A stretch of DNA of 64,000 nucleotides from Sulfitobacter sp. F26169L. GTDB taxonomy: Bacteria > Pseudomonadota > Alphaproteobacteria > Rhodobacterales > Rhodobacteraceae. Where the stretch lies: NCBI RefSeq assembly GCF_026410285.1, contig NZ_JAPMLP010000001.1, positions 186,001-250,000 of the forward strand. Direction: 5' to 3'. The notes beneath the pieces are model-generated. The model ran no database searches. It saw only the letters and a list, made by a program, of their open reading frames with translations, and was not told the DNA's origin. Made by a program: the position numbers and the translations under genes. Of the stretch, positions 44,681 to 53,678 are shown one piece after another; within the stretch, counting starts at the first letter, position 1; each line of letters begins with the position of its first letter.

Positions 44681-45583
44681 TTGGAAGAATTGCTCAAACC
44701 TATCGTGGCCGAGATTTTTGATCAGAACGATTGGGGGCAACCTGCGCAATACATCCCCGAACTTGCGGGCATTGACCCCAAACAGTTCGCAGTTAGCGTT
44801 TGTCTGGCTGACGGCCGCACGGTCAGCGCCGGATCGGCGAGCAAGCCGTTTTCGATCCAGAGTATTTCCAAGGTTTTCTCGCTGATGCTGGCGCTGGGGC
44901 GTGTTGGTGATCAACTCTGGAGCAGGGTGGGAAGAGAGCCTTCGGGAACTTCGTTTGACTCGGTTGTGTTGCTGGAAAAAGAGCGGGGGCGTCCGCGCAA
45001 TCCGTTCATAAACGCCGGCGCGATTGTTACCACGGACGCGCTGCTGTCGGGGCGCGAACCGCGCACGGCACTTGCCGAGATACTTACCCTGGTCAAGGAT
45101 ATGTCGGGATCGGAGGACATCTATATCAATGAATCAGTTGCCGCGTCGGAGCAGGAAACGGGATCGCGCAATATGGCGCTGGCCTATTATCTGAAATCCC
45201 ATGGCAACCTGTCATGTACTCCCGAGCAGACGCTGGGAACATATTATCACCAGTGCGCAATCGAAATGACAACCGAGCAACTGGCAATGGCGGGGCGGTC
45301 GCTGGCAGGATTTGACGGCGCACCGAAAATTATCTCGCACGAGCATATCCGGCGGGTGAATGCTTTGATGATGACCTGTGGCCATTATGACGGATCAGGT
45401 GATTTCGCCTTCAGGGTCGGCCTGCCGGGGAAAAGCGGTGTGGGCGGGGGGATATTGATCATCGCGCCCAATGTTGCGTCTATCGCGATCTGGTCACCGG
45501 GGTTGAACCATTACGGCAATTCAAATGCGGGAACGCGCGCGGCCGAGATGCTGTCGCGCGCGACCGACTGGTCGGTGTTCTGA
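44681..45583 (+). CDS. glsA: glutaminase A (beta-lactamase-fold)
   Basis: Hydrolyses glutamine to glutamate and ammonia. 300 residues: EDLLEELLKPI-type N-terminus, SASKPFSIQSISKVF with the catalytic Ser-x-x-Lys, GRPRNPFINAGAI, ESVAASEQETGSRN and YYHQCAIEMT, all family motifs. No ATG is available at the N-terminus. The best start is a TTG at 44681 placed six bases after GGGAG; a TTG at 44663 is an alternative. UUG initiation may keep expression low. A perfect 11-bp hairpin follows the stop. Confidence 0.9.
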   Translation: MEELLKPIVAEIFDQNDWGQPAQYIPELAGIDPKQFAVSVCLADGRTVSAGSASKPFSIQSISKVFSLMLALGRVGDQLWSRVGREPSGTSFDSVVLLEKERGRPRNPFINAGAIVTTDALLSGREPRTALAEILTLVKDMSGSEDIYINESVAASEQETGSRNMALAYYLKSHGNLSCTPEQTLGTYYHQCAIEMTTEQLAMAGRSLAGFDGAPKIISHEHIRRVNALMMTCGHYDGSGDFAFRVGLPGKSGVGGGILIIAPNVASIAIWSPGLNHYGNSNAGTRAAEMLSRATDWSVF

Positions 45584-45584
45584 T

Positions 45585-45612
45585 TGCACGGCGTGGTTTT
45601 GCACGCCGTGCA
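45585..45612. terminator. hairpin between convergent glsA and the M20 peptidase gene
   Basis: Perfect 11-bp stem TGCACGGCGTG (45585-45595) / CACGCCGTGCA (45602-45612) with a 6-nt loop. It sits between two convergent stops (45583 and 45620). There is no T run on either side, so termination would need another factor; still the position is what one expects of a shared terminator. Confidence 0.5.
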
Positions 45613-45619
45613 GAGCGGG

Positions 45620-46996
45620 TCAGGTAATGGCGTCCAGTATCCGTGCCCAAGAGCGGATCCCTTTGTGGAAACTTTCCATATCATATTTTTCATTGGGAGA
45701 GTGGATTTGGTCGTCGTCCTTGCCAAAGCCGATGAGCACAGGAGGGGTGCCAAGAATTTCCTGAAACAGCCCCGCAATGGGAATTGATCCGCCACAGCCG
45801 ATGTAGGCTGCGGGAACTTCCCATTCATCACTCAGCGCCTTGAGTGATTTGGCAAAAACCGGATCATCGGTCGGGGTGCTGGAGGCGCGTCCGGTGCCGT
45901 GATCAGTCCATTCAACGGTGCAATCAGGCGGCAGCATGTCGGCCACCATTTTGCGAAAATTCTTGCGGATCGCATGGGGGTCCTGATCGCCGACAAGGCG
46001 GAAGGAGATTTTCGCGCTGGCCTGCGAGGGTAGTACCGTTTTGAAACCGTCCCCCTGATAACCACCACCAATGCCGTTGACCTCGCAGGTGGGGCGCGAC
46101 CAGATCATCTCAAGCGGGGTGCGGTCCTGCTCGCCTGCGGGAACGGACAGGTCAACATCGCCCAGGAATTTGGCATGATCGAATGCAAGCCCCTGCCACT
46201 GCGCCTCCAGCTCGTCCGACAGTTCCGGCACGCCGTCATAAAAACCCGGTATTGTGATGCGGCCTTGATCGTCGTGCAGGGCTGCGATGATGCGTGAAAG
46301 CACGCGGATCGGGTTCTGTGCGATGCCGCCGAACATGCCGCTGTGAAGATCTTTGTCCGGCGCGGTGATGGTCAGTTCCTCGCCCAACAATCCGCGCAGC
46401 ATTGTCACAATCGAGGGCGTACGGCTTTGGAACATGCCGGTGTCGCAGATCATTGCAAAGTCGGCGCGCAATTCGTCGGCATGTTCCTTCATAAACGGAA
46501 TCAATGAGGGCGAGCCTGATTCTTCTTCGCCCTCGAAAAAGAAGGTAATGCGGCAGGGCCAGTCGCCTTTTACATCTTTCCAAGCGCGAAAAGCTTCAAG
46601 AAACGTCATAAGCTGGCCTTTATCGTCCGCTGCGCCGCGGCCACGGATGACGGGGCCTGCATCTGTCTGCTCTACTGCAGGATCAAACGGGTCGCGATCC
46701 CATAGGTTTAGCGGATCAACAGGCTGCACATCATAATGGCCATAAAATAGCAGATGCGGCTTGCCGTTTTCCGGCCCCACATGCCCCACAACCATCGGAT
46801 GGCCGGGTGTGGCGCGCTTTTGTGCATCAATCCCAAGGCTTTGCAGGTCTGCCACCAGCCAGTCGGCGGCCTCATCACAATCTTGTTTGAAGGCAGGATC
46901 GGTCGAGATCGATTTGATCCGCAGCAGGTCCAGCAGGCGTTCTGTAGCGGCGGGAAGATCTTCGTCAATTCTGGCAAGGACAGCGTCAAGCGACAT
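45620..46996 (-). CDS. M20-family metallopeptidase (dipeptidase)
   Basis: 458-residue di-zinc peptidase of the M20 dipeptidase/carnosinase type. Metal and catalytic motifs: HLLFYGHYDVQPVDP, then GRGAADDKGQLM (bridging Asp), and FFFEGEEESGSP (catalytic Glu and metal Glu). A lid domain with DLHSGMFGG follows, and the last metal His is in DDQIHSPNEKYD. It cleaves dipeptides or N-acyl amino acids, probably in the cytoplasm (no signal peptide). Convergent with glsA, divergent from hemA. Confidence 0.92.
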   Translation of the reverse strand: MSLDAVLARIDEDLPAATERLLDLLRIKSISTDPAFKQDCDEAADWLVADLQSLGIDAQKRATPGHPMVVGHVGPENGKPHLLFYGHYDVQPVDPLNLWDRDPFDPAVEQTDAGPVIRGRGAADDKGQLMTFLEAFRAWKDVKGDWPCRITFFFEGEEESGSPSLIPFMKEHADELRADFAMICDTGMFQSRTPSIVTMLRGLLGEELTITAPDKDLHSGMFGGIAQNPIRVLSRIIAALHDDQGRITIPGFYDGVPELSDELEAQWQGLAFDHAKFLGDVDLSVPAGEQDRTPLEMIWSRPTCEVNGIGGGYQGDGFKTVLPSQASAKISFRLVGDQDPHAIRKNFRKMVADMLPPDCTVEWTDHGTGRASSTPTDDPVFAKSLKALSDEWEVPAAYIGCGGSIPIAGLFQEILGTPPVLIGFGKDDDQIHSPNEKYDMESFHKGIRSWARILDAIT

Positions 46997-47199
46997 TGGG
47001 TAGCTCCTGGAAAAAGGGAATTTGGGGCGACCCTAACAGGCGCGAATGTCTTGTCCAGTGGCGGGGTTTTCCGATGGGAAACATGGCCTGCGACACTAAG
47101 CGCGCCTTTGCGTATTGAAGCGCTTGGAACCATTCTATATTCGACACATATACCTGTTAGATGCCCGCGCGCGGCGCACTACAATGACGGAGATGCGCA

Positions 47200-48423
47200 A
47201 TGACCTACTCGGAACAGCTTGATCGGGCACTGACCCGCCTTCACGATGAGGGGCGTTACCGCACGTTCATCGATATCGAGCGCCGCAATGGCAACTTCCC
47301 CCATGCTGTCTGGACCAAACCGGATGGCACCGAACAGGATATCACTGTCTGGTGTGGTAATGACTATCTGGGCATGGGCCAGCATCAGGTTGTGCGCGAG
47401 GCCATGCACGAGGCGATTGAGGCCACAGGTGCGGGTTCTGGCGGGACGCGCAACATCTCCGGAACCACAGTCTATCACAAGCGCCTTGAGGCCGAGCTGG
47501 CCGATTTGCACGGCAAGGAATCGGCGCTGCTGTTTACGTCTGCCTATATTGCAAACGATGCTACACTCTCAACGCTACCGAAGCTGTTTCCGGGGCTGAT
47601 CATTTACTCGGACGAGCGTAACCACGCCTCCATGATCGAAGGGGTGCGCCGCAACGGCGGTGCCAAGCGTATTTTCCGCCACAACGATCTGGATCACCTG
47701 CGTGAGTTGCTGGAAGCGGACGACAGCGATTTGCCCAAGCTGATTGCGTTTGAATCAATCTATTCGATGGACGGTGATTTCGGCCCGATCGAGGAAATCT
47801 GCGATCTGGCGGATGAATTCGGCGCGCTGACCTACATTGATGAAGTGCATGCTGTTGGCATGTACGGCCCGCGCGGGGCAGGGGTGGCCGAACGGGACCG
47901 CCTGATGCACCGGCTGGACATCATCAACGGAACCCTGGCAAAGGCTTATGGCGTCATGGGCGGATATATCGCCGCATCGGAAAAGATGTGTGATGCGATC
48001 CGCTCCTATGCGCCGGGTTTCATTTTTACCACGTCCTTGCCGCCTGCGGTGGCAGCAGGTGCGGCGGCGTCGGTCGCCTATCTGAAGCGCGCGCCGGAAC
48101 TGCGGGAAAAACACCAACAGCAAGCGAAAACGCTGAAACTTCGGCTTAAAGGGCTTGGTCTGCCGATCATCGATCACGGCAGCCATATTGTACCGGTTAT
48201 CGTGGGCAATCCTGTCCATACCAAGCTGCTATCGGATATGTTGCTGGATGAATATGGCATCTACGTGCAGCCCATCAATTTTCCCACCGTGCCGCGCGGC
48301 ACCGAGCGGCTGCGGTTTACACCGTCACCGGTTCACGGCCCAAGTGAAATGGATGCGCTGGTACAGGCGATGGACGGGTTGTGGGCGCACTGTGCGCTGA
48401 ATCGCGCCGAACAAGCGGGATAA
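47200..48423 (+). CDS. hemA: 5-aminolevulinate synthase
   Basis: Condenses glycine with succinyl-CoA, the C4 route to tetrapyrroles used by alphaproteobacteria. 407 residues: [43 protein letters not shown], the aspartate DEVHAVG, and the PLP lysine in [13 protein letters not shown]. These distinguish ALAS from the related KBL and BioF enzymes. The 200-bp upstream region between it and the divergent M20 gene probably holds the promoter; a weak TTGAAG / TATATT pair (47115, 47136) has only 15-bp spacing, so I do not annotate it. Confidence 0.96.
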   Translation: MTYSEQLDRALTRLHDEGRYRTFIDIERRNGNFPHAVWTKPDGTEQDITVWCGNDYLGMGQHQVVREAMHEAIEATGAGSGGTRNISGTTVYHKRLEAELADLHGKESALLFTSAYIANDATLSTLPKLFPGLIIYSDERNHASMIEGVRRNGGAKRIFRHNDLDHLRELLEADDSDLPKLIAFESIYSMDGDFGPIEEICDLADEFGALTYIDEVHAVGMYGPRGAGVAERDRLMHRLDIINGTLAKAYGVMGGYIAASEKMCDAIRSYAPGFIFTTSLPPAVAAGAAASVAYLKRAPELREKHQQQAKTLKLRLKGLGLPIIDHGSHIVPVIVGNPVHTKLLSDMLLDEYGIYVQPINFPTVPRGTERLRFTPSPVHGPSEMDALVQAMDGLWAHCALNRAEQAG

Positions 48424-48546
48424 GTCGTCAATATCTCGCTAATTTATTTGCACTGTGTTACGTTTTGCCTAACAAAAGCCATGACGAATCATGTTATATG
48501 GTAGTTAAAGGGCATACAGGCACAAATAGTTGACTAGGGCATTGAT

Positions 48547-49833
48547 ATGATTGGACGTTGGGCCATCAAGACCGCCGAAACCGAAGCAGTCAAGCCTTCC
48601 GGGTTCGACGGGTTTGAACTGCGGCTTGGTGATTTGATGCGCGGAGAGCGTGCCACGCTCGGCAAGTCATTGCTTGATGTCCAACGCGAATTGCGGATCA
48701 AGGCATCCTATATCGCAGCGATTGAAAATGCCGATCCCGATGCTTTTGATACCCCCGGATTTATTGCAGGTTACGTGCGCTCCTATGCGCGCTATCTCAA
48801 CATGGACCCTGACAAGGCGTTCGATGCGTTTTGTAATGAAAGCGGGTTCAGCGTGGCGCATGGCATGTCTGCCGAAGCCTCTGTTGTCAAAAAGCCCACA
48901 CGCGAAGAACGGCTGAGCCGTCAGACCACAGAGCATGATATTTTTTCCCGTCCGGTGCTGCCTTTTGCACCAAACAGCGATGGTTTCTTTTCGCGGATCG
49001 AACCCGCGGCGATCGGTTCAACGCTAATCCTTGTTGCGCTGATTGGCGGCATCGGTTTCGGTGGCTGGTCGGTTTTGAAAGAAGTGCAGCGTGTGCAGGT
49101 ATCGCCTGTGGATCAGACGCCTGTGGTTCTGTCCGATCTTGATCCTTTGCAAGCTGGTGCGTCCTCGCAACCTGCGCAGGATGGCAATATCGAAACACCA
49201 GCTGCGCTGGAGGATGCTCCGCGCGTGGAAGCGCTGGACCGATTGTACCGTCCTGCTGCCCTTGACGTGCCTGTGCTCGTTGCGCGCGATGCGCCCATAG
49301 CCTCGCTTGACCCGCGTACCAGTGGCTATTTTGATTCTCCTGTTGCACTGGCCGCTAATCAATCCGTGGACCGTGCTCCAACGTCATTTGCCAGCGCCGT
49401 GGACGGGGCGGTAAATGACGCAATGGAAACGCCCGTTGCCACGGCAGGTATGACCGTACCGCAAGTTCTGGAAGGCCCTGCGCCGGCAGTGCAGGTTGTC
49501 GCCACCGGTGAAACCTGGGTGCGCGTGACCGCAGCTGACGGAACCAACATTTTCGAAAAGGTCATGCAGAAGGGCGACACATTTGATGTGCCCGCGCTGG
49601 AAGAAGCCCCTGTGCTGCGCACAGGTCAAAGCGGCGCGGTGTATTTCGTGATGAACGGCGAATTTTTTGGTCCCGTTGGCGGGCGTGGTAGCGTGACCTC
49701 CAATGTCCCCCTGCAACAGCAGGCGTTGGCAGAACGGTACGAACCTGCCCAGCCCGGTCAGGACAGCGCGCTTGAAACGCTGGTCGCCGAATTGCGCGCA
49801 GGTGCTGCTGCATTACCCGAGCAGGGCCAGTAA
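48547..49833 (+). CDS. RodZ-like helix-turn-helix membrane protein (DUF4115 type)
   Basis: 428 residues. An N-terminal Cro/XRE-like HTH (about 30-100: LGDLMRGERATLGKSLLDVQ, YIAAIENADPDAF, YVRSYARYLNMD) is followed by a basic linker, one transmembrane helix at about 158-180 (IGSTLILVALIGGIGFGG) and a long periplasmic part ending in a DUF4115-like beta domain (GETWVRVTAADGTNIFEKVM ... AVYFVMNGEFFGPVG). RodZ of this plan links MreB to the wall. In alphaproteobacteria it often precedes ispG, as here. ATG 48547 lies after a 120-bp AT-rich gap. Confidence 0.85.
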   Translation: MIGRWAIKTAETEAVKPSGFDGFELRLGDLMRGERATLGKSLLDVQRELRIKASYIAAIENADPDAFDTPGFIAGYVRSYARYLNMDPDKAFDAFCNESGFSVAHGMSAEASVVKKPTREERLSRQTTEHDIFSRPVLPFAPNSDGFFSRIEPAAIGSTLILVALIGGIGFGGWSVLKEVQRVQVSPVDQTPVVLSDLDPLQAGASSQPAQDGNIETPAALEDAPRVEALDRLYRPAALDVPVLVARDAPIASLDPRTSGYFDSPVALAANQSVDRAPTSFASAVDGAVNDAMETPVATAGMTVPQVLEGPAPAVQVVATGETWVRVTAADGTNIFEKVMQKGDTFDVPALEEAPVLRTGQSGAVYFVMNGEFFGPVGGRGSVTSNVPLQQQALAERYEPAQPGQDSALETLVAELRAGAAALPEQGQ

Positions 49834-49942
49834 AAGATCGCGGCACGAACGGTCACATCATCGTATTTTCCCCAGCTTCGCATTGCAGCTGCGTGTTCGC
49901 ATAGCTAGGTAGAGCATGTCTGAACTGTCTAGTGAGGCTCAC

Positions 49943-51064
49943 ATGTCGCTCAATCATATCCGTCCATGGCGCAATATATATCGCCGCAAATCGCGTCAGA
50001 TTATGGTGGGTAATGTGCCTGTTGGTGGCGATGCACCGATTACTGTGCAGACCATGACGAACACGCTCACCACTGATGCGCGCGCAACGATTGCACAAAT
50101 TCAGGCCGCCGCCGATGCGGGTGCCGATATCGTGCGGGTTTCGGTCCCTGATGTGGACAGTTCCAAGGCGCTGAAAGAGATCGTGCGCGAAAGCCCTGTG
50201 CCCATCGTGGCCGACATCCATTTCCACTACAAGCGCGGGATCGAAGCCGCAGAGGCAGGCGCGGCGTGTTTGCGCATCAACCCCGGCAACATCGGGGATG
50301 AAAAGCGGGTTAAAGAAGTGATCAAGGCCGCGCGCGACAACAATTGTTCGATCCGTATCGGTGTGAATGCTGGTAGTCTGGAAAAGCACCTGCTCGACAA
50401 ATACGGCGAGCCATGCCCCGATGCGATGGTTGAATCCGGTATGGATCACATAAAAATCCTGCAAGACAATGATTTCCACGAATTCAAGATCAGCTGCAAA
50501 GCCTCTGACGTGTTCATGGCCGCCGCCGCCTATCAGCAGCTTGCCGAAGCGACCGACGCGCCGATCCACCTTGGTATTACCGAGGCGGGGGGGCTGATAT
50601 CGGGCACAGTGAAATCTGCCATTGGCATGGGCAATCTGCTGTGGATGGGCATTGGCGACACGATCCGCGTGTCTCTGTCTGCCGATCCGGTGGAAGAAGT
50701 GAAAATGGGTTTCGAAATCCTCAAATCGCTGGGGCTGCGGCATCGGGGCGTGAATATCATCTCTTGCCCGTCGTGTGCGCGGCAGGGGTTTGACGTGATC
50801 AAAACGGTTGAAACGCTGGAACAACGTCTGGAACACATCAAAACCCCGATGAGCCTGTCGATCATCGGCTGTGTCGTGAACGGCCCCGGCGAGGCGTTGA
50901 TGACAGACGTGGGATTCACCGGCGGTGGCGCCGGTTCGGGTATGGTGTATCTGGCGGGCAAACAAAGCCACAAGATGGACAATGCGAAGATGATTGATCA
51001 CATTGTCGAGCAGGTGGAAGCGCGCGCCGAATTGATCGAGGCAGAGAAGGCCAAAGAGGCCTAG
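49943..51064 (+). CDS. ispG: 4-hydroxy-3-methylbut-2-enyl-diphosphate synthase
   Basis: [4Fe-4S] enzyme of the MEP isoprenoid pathway. 373 residues: [54 protein letters not shown], then the cluster Cys pair in [13 protein letters not shown], and [10 protein letters not shown] with the third Cys. ATG 49943 is chosen because GAGG lies seven bases before it; ATG 49916 would add nine residues. It follows the RodZ-like gene by about 110 bp. Its end overlaps the convergent UbiH-type gene by 4 bp. Confidence 0.96.
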   Translation: MSLNHIRPWRNIYRRKSRQIMVGNVPVGGDAPITVQTMTNTLTTDARATIAQIQAAADAGADIVRVSVPDVDSSKALKEIVRESPVPIVADIHFHYKRGIEAAEAGAACLRINPGNIGDEKRVKEVIKAARDNNCSIRIGVNAGSLEKHLLDKYGEPCPDAMVESGMDHIKILQDNDFHEFKISCKASDVFMAAAAYQQLAEATDAPIHLGITEAGGLISGTVKSAIGMGNLLWMGIGDTIRVSLSADPVEEVKMGFEILKSLGLRHRGVNIISCPSCARQGFDVIKTVETLEQRLEHIKTPMSLSIIGCVVNGPGEALMTDVGFTGGGAGSGMVYLAGKQSHKMDNAKMIDHIVEQVEARAELIEAEKAKEA

Positions 51065-52257
51065 CGCATTCCCAGCCCCATCTGCATCAGTAATCTGCGC
51101 ACGGGCGCCGCGCCATAGAGCGCGCTCAGCCCCGCTGCACGGGCATCACGGGCGATTGTGCTGCTGGCCTGACTGGCGCGGTTCAACAGATCGATGCCGC
51201 GCACCCGTAGCGTAATATCGCCGTAACGGGCCTTGTGATACGCCTCCAGCATCTCGGCATCGCCCAAGCCGTCGGGGCGCTCCTGCGCAAGGTCCAGCAG
51301 GGTCGCGATATCATTAAGTGACATGTTCAGCCCTTGCGCGCCAATGGGGGGCATAACGTGTGCAGCCTCTGCAATCAGCGCGACACGCTCGGCGTTCAGC
51401 CGTTCGGCGTGTTGGGTGATGATGGGCCACGACTGGCGGCGGCTTACCAGTTTCAGGGCGCCGAAATGGTGACACGAACGCAGGGTCGCTGCTGCCTCGA
51501 ACGCCTCGGTGTCCATATCCATACGGTCCTGCGCCAGACGCGCGTCATCCATCCAGACCACGGCCGAGCAGGGCAGCCCGTTGTGATCAGGTAGCGGGAC
51601 CAGCGTAAACGGCCCACCGGTGCGGTGAATCTCGGTCGAGACGTTCTCATGCGGCACGGAATGGGTTGCGGCAAACACCAGCGCCCGTTGACCGTAGCGC
51701 TGGGTGTGCACGCCAATCCCAGCCGCCGTTCGCATCGCAGATGCGCGCCCGTCTGCCGCGATTACCAGTCGCGTGTCGATGCGCGCACCATCGCTGAGCG
51801 TGACCTTCGCGCCACCCACACGGGTAAACAGCCGTGCCGTGCCAATGCCTGCGCGAAAACTTACTGTTTCAAGCTGGTCGATGCGGGCCAGCATCTCGCG
51901 CCGCAACAGCCAGTTGGGGAAGTTCCAGCCGAACGGCTGGTCCGAAATCTCGGAAGCATCAAATTCGCGGATGACACGCGGTGCGGGCTCCGCGCCACCT
52001 GCATCAATGATCCGCATGATCTGAAGCGCGGCTGCGTGCGGTTCCAGCGCGTCCCAAAGCCCTGCACGTATCAGCAAATCCCGCGCCGGTTGCAGCATCG
52101 CAGTCGAGCGCAGATCGGCACCCTCGGCCCCGCCATCGGTAACGGGCGGTGTCGGATCGACGCAAATCACCTTGAACCCTGCGCTACCGAATGCAGCGGC
52201 TGCCGTAAGGCCTGCAATGCCGCCGCCGGAAATCAGAATGTCACAGGTATTACGCAT
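51061..52257 (-). CDS. UbiH/UbiF/VisC-type FAD monooxygenase
   Basis: Flavoprotein hydroxylase of the ubiquinone-synthesis family, 398 residues. Motifs: the FAD loop [14 protein letters not shown], the DG motif [12 protein letters not shown] and the GD-like motif [24 protein letters not shown]. In place of the usual GDAAH there is AEAAH. Which ring position it hydroxylates (UbiH, UbiF, UbiI or the alphaproteobacterial UbiL/UbiM) cannot be told. It lies 12 bp after the HAD nucleotidase gene on the same strand, so the two are probably cotranscribed. Confidence 0.87.
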   Translation of the reverse strand: MRNTCDILISGGGIAGLTAAAAFGSAGFKVICVDPTPPVTDGGAEGADLRSTAMLQPARDLLIRAGLWDALEPHAAALQIMRIIDAGGAEPAPRVIREFDASEISDQPFGWNFPNWLLRREMLARIDQLETVSFRAGIGTARLFTRVGGAKVTLSDGARIDTRLVIAADGRASAMRTAAGIGVHTQRYGQRALVFAATHSVPHENVSTEIHRTGGPFTLVPLPDHNGLPCSAVVWMDDARLAQDRMDMDTEAFEAAATLRSCHHFGALKLVSRRQSWPIITQHAERLNAERVALIAEAAHVMPPIGAQGLNMSLNDIATLLDLAQERPDGLGDAEMLEAYHKARYGDITLRVRGIDLLNRASQASSTIARDARAAGLSALYGAAPVRRLLMQMGLGMR

Positions 52258-52269
52258 CGCGTGCCTCGT

Positions 52270-52914
52270 TCAGGTCAGGGTGTCCAGAAACACAGATAGA
52301 TCGTCGGTATGAAATTGCACATGCGGCGCGTGCGCACGGATGGGGGCTACATGTACGGTGCGCATGCCCAGATCGTGCGGCACTGCCAGATTGCGCGGAT
52401 CGTCCTCGAACATTGCGGCACTTCGCGGGGTCAGCTTGTCTTGGGTAAAAATGGCGTCAAACGCGCCGCGCTCGGGCTTGGGCAGGAAACCTGCGTGTTC
52501 AACTCCGTAAATTGCATCAAACAGGCCCGACAATCCGCGCGCGGCCAGCACACGCTCGGCATATGGCGCGCAGCCGTTGGTATAGACAATGCGCCGTCCG
52601 GGTAGGGCGCGGATGCGCGCGGCCAGCAGCGGGTCCGGCGTGAGGCTGTCCATTGATATGTCATGCACATCGACAAGATAGGGGGCAGGGTCGACGTCAT
52701 GCTCGCGCATCAGTCCGGCCAGTGTGGTGCCATGGGTGTGCCAGTAATGCACGCGCAGGCGGTCGGCCTCTGCACGGTCTACGCCCAGTGCGTCCATCAC
52801 CCATGCGGTCATGCGCACCTCGATCAGATCGAACAACCGCGCCTCTGGCGGATAAAGCGTGTTATCCAGATCAAAGACCCAGGTATCTATATGGGAAAAA
52901 GCTTCTCGTGACAT
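52270..52914 (-). CDS. HAD-family pyrimidine 5'-nucleotidase
   Basis: 214 residues of the haloacid dehalogenase superfamily. Motif I is FDLDNTLYPPEA with the nucleophile Asp; motif II is IVYTNGCAPYAE; motif III/IV is KPERGAFD ... AAMFEDDPRNL. The DLDNTLYP start and the YWHTHGTTLAGL cap are typical of the Pyr-5-nucleotidase branch, which removes phosphate from UMP/CMP-like substrates. ATG 52914 places motif I near residue 10; upstream codons to 52950 are not needed. First gene of a two-gene unit with the UbiH-type gene. Confidence 0.87.
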   Translation of the reverse strand: MSREAFSHIDTWVFDLDNTLYPPEARLFDLIEVRMTAWVMDALGVDRAEADRLRVHYWHTHGTTLAGLMREHDVDPAPYLVDVHDISMDSLTPDPLLAARIRALPGRRIVYTNGCAPYAERVLAARGLSGLFDAIYGVEHAGFLPKPERGAFDAIFTQDKLTPRSAAMFEDDPRNLAVPHDLGMRTVHVAPIRAHAPHVQFHTDDLSVFLDTLT

Positions 52915-53012
52915 GGGGGCTGTGGTAGGCTGACCGGCGATGTTACGCAAGGGGTAGGCGCGCGGCGCGGCATTCGCTAGGGTGCCGGAAAATCAAGAGA
53001 AAGGGCTTTGTC

Positions 53013-53678
53013 ATGCCCCCCGCAACTGCCAGCAGCCGCACGGGTAACACCGATGCTTATTCGATGATACTTGACGCGATAGATACCGGCGTCTATCGCC
53101 CCGGCGACCGGTTGGTCGAAAGCGAACTGGCCGACAGGTTCGGCGTGTCACGCACCCCGATCCGCGAAGCGTTGCAGCGTCTGGAAACACAATCCTTGCT
53201 TGCGCGGGACGGGCGCAGCCTGATCGTGGCCTCGCTGGATCATAACCAGATGGCGGAATTGTACGTTGTGCGCGGAGAGTTGGAAGGCCTTGCGGCCCGT
53301 CTGGCCGCCCGAAACGCCACCGAAGAAGAGGTGCGTTTGCTGCGCGAAATGGTAGAGGCCGATAACGCGCTGAAGGATCATCCGGCGGCGCTGGCGCGTG
53401 CAAACAGACGGTTTCACAAACAGATTCACCTCGCCTCGCATAACCGTTTTCTGGTTCAGCAGCTTGATCTTGTGCATCGCTCTATGGCGTTGATGGCGAC
53501 AACATCGCTCGCGGTGCAGGGGCGGGGTGAAATCGCGCAGCGTGAACACGACAAGATCGTATCGGCGATCGAGGCGCGCGACGGCGATGCCGCAGATGCC
53601 GCATTGCGCGCGCATATCTCGGTGGCATTTACCACGCGCCTGAAGCAGGAGGCGGAGCAGCGCGAGGCCGAAAGTTAA
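53013..53678 (+). CDS. GntR-family regulator, FadR subfamily (FCD domain)
   Basis: 221 residues. N-terminal winged HTH: DTGVYRPGDRLVESELADRF and SRTPIREALQRLE. C-terminal all-helical FCD domain (about 85-215) with VRGELEGLAARLAARNATE, the metal/ligand His set in NRRFHKQIHLASHN and REHDKIVSAIEARDG. The effector is usually a small carboxylate. No metabolic operon sits next to it, so its targets cannot be guessed. It is convergent with the glycosyltransferase gene (4-bp overlap) and divergent from the HAD gene. Confidence 0.9.
   Translation: MPPATASSRTGNTDAYSMILDAIDTGVYRPGDRLVESELADRFGVSRTPIREALQRLETQSLLARDGRSLIVASLDHNQMAELYVVRGELEGLAARLAARNATEEEVRLLREMVEADNALKDHPAALARANRRFHKQIHLASHNRFLVQQLDLVHRSMALMATTSLAVQGRGEIAQREHDKIVSAIEARDGDAADAALRAHISVAFTTRLKQEAEQREAES

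Noticed and set aside
47115-47141. Candidate hemA promoter TTGAAG / TATATT
   Set aside because: Spacing is only 15 bp; not convincing without transcript data.
49853-51001. 382-codon minus-strand frame opposite ispG
   Set aside because: Antisense of ispG, which has all catalytic motifs on the plus strand.
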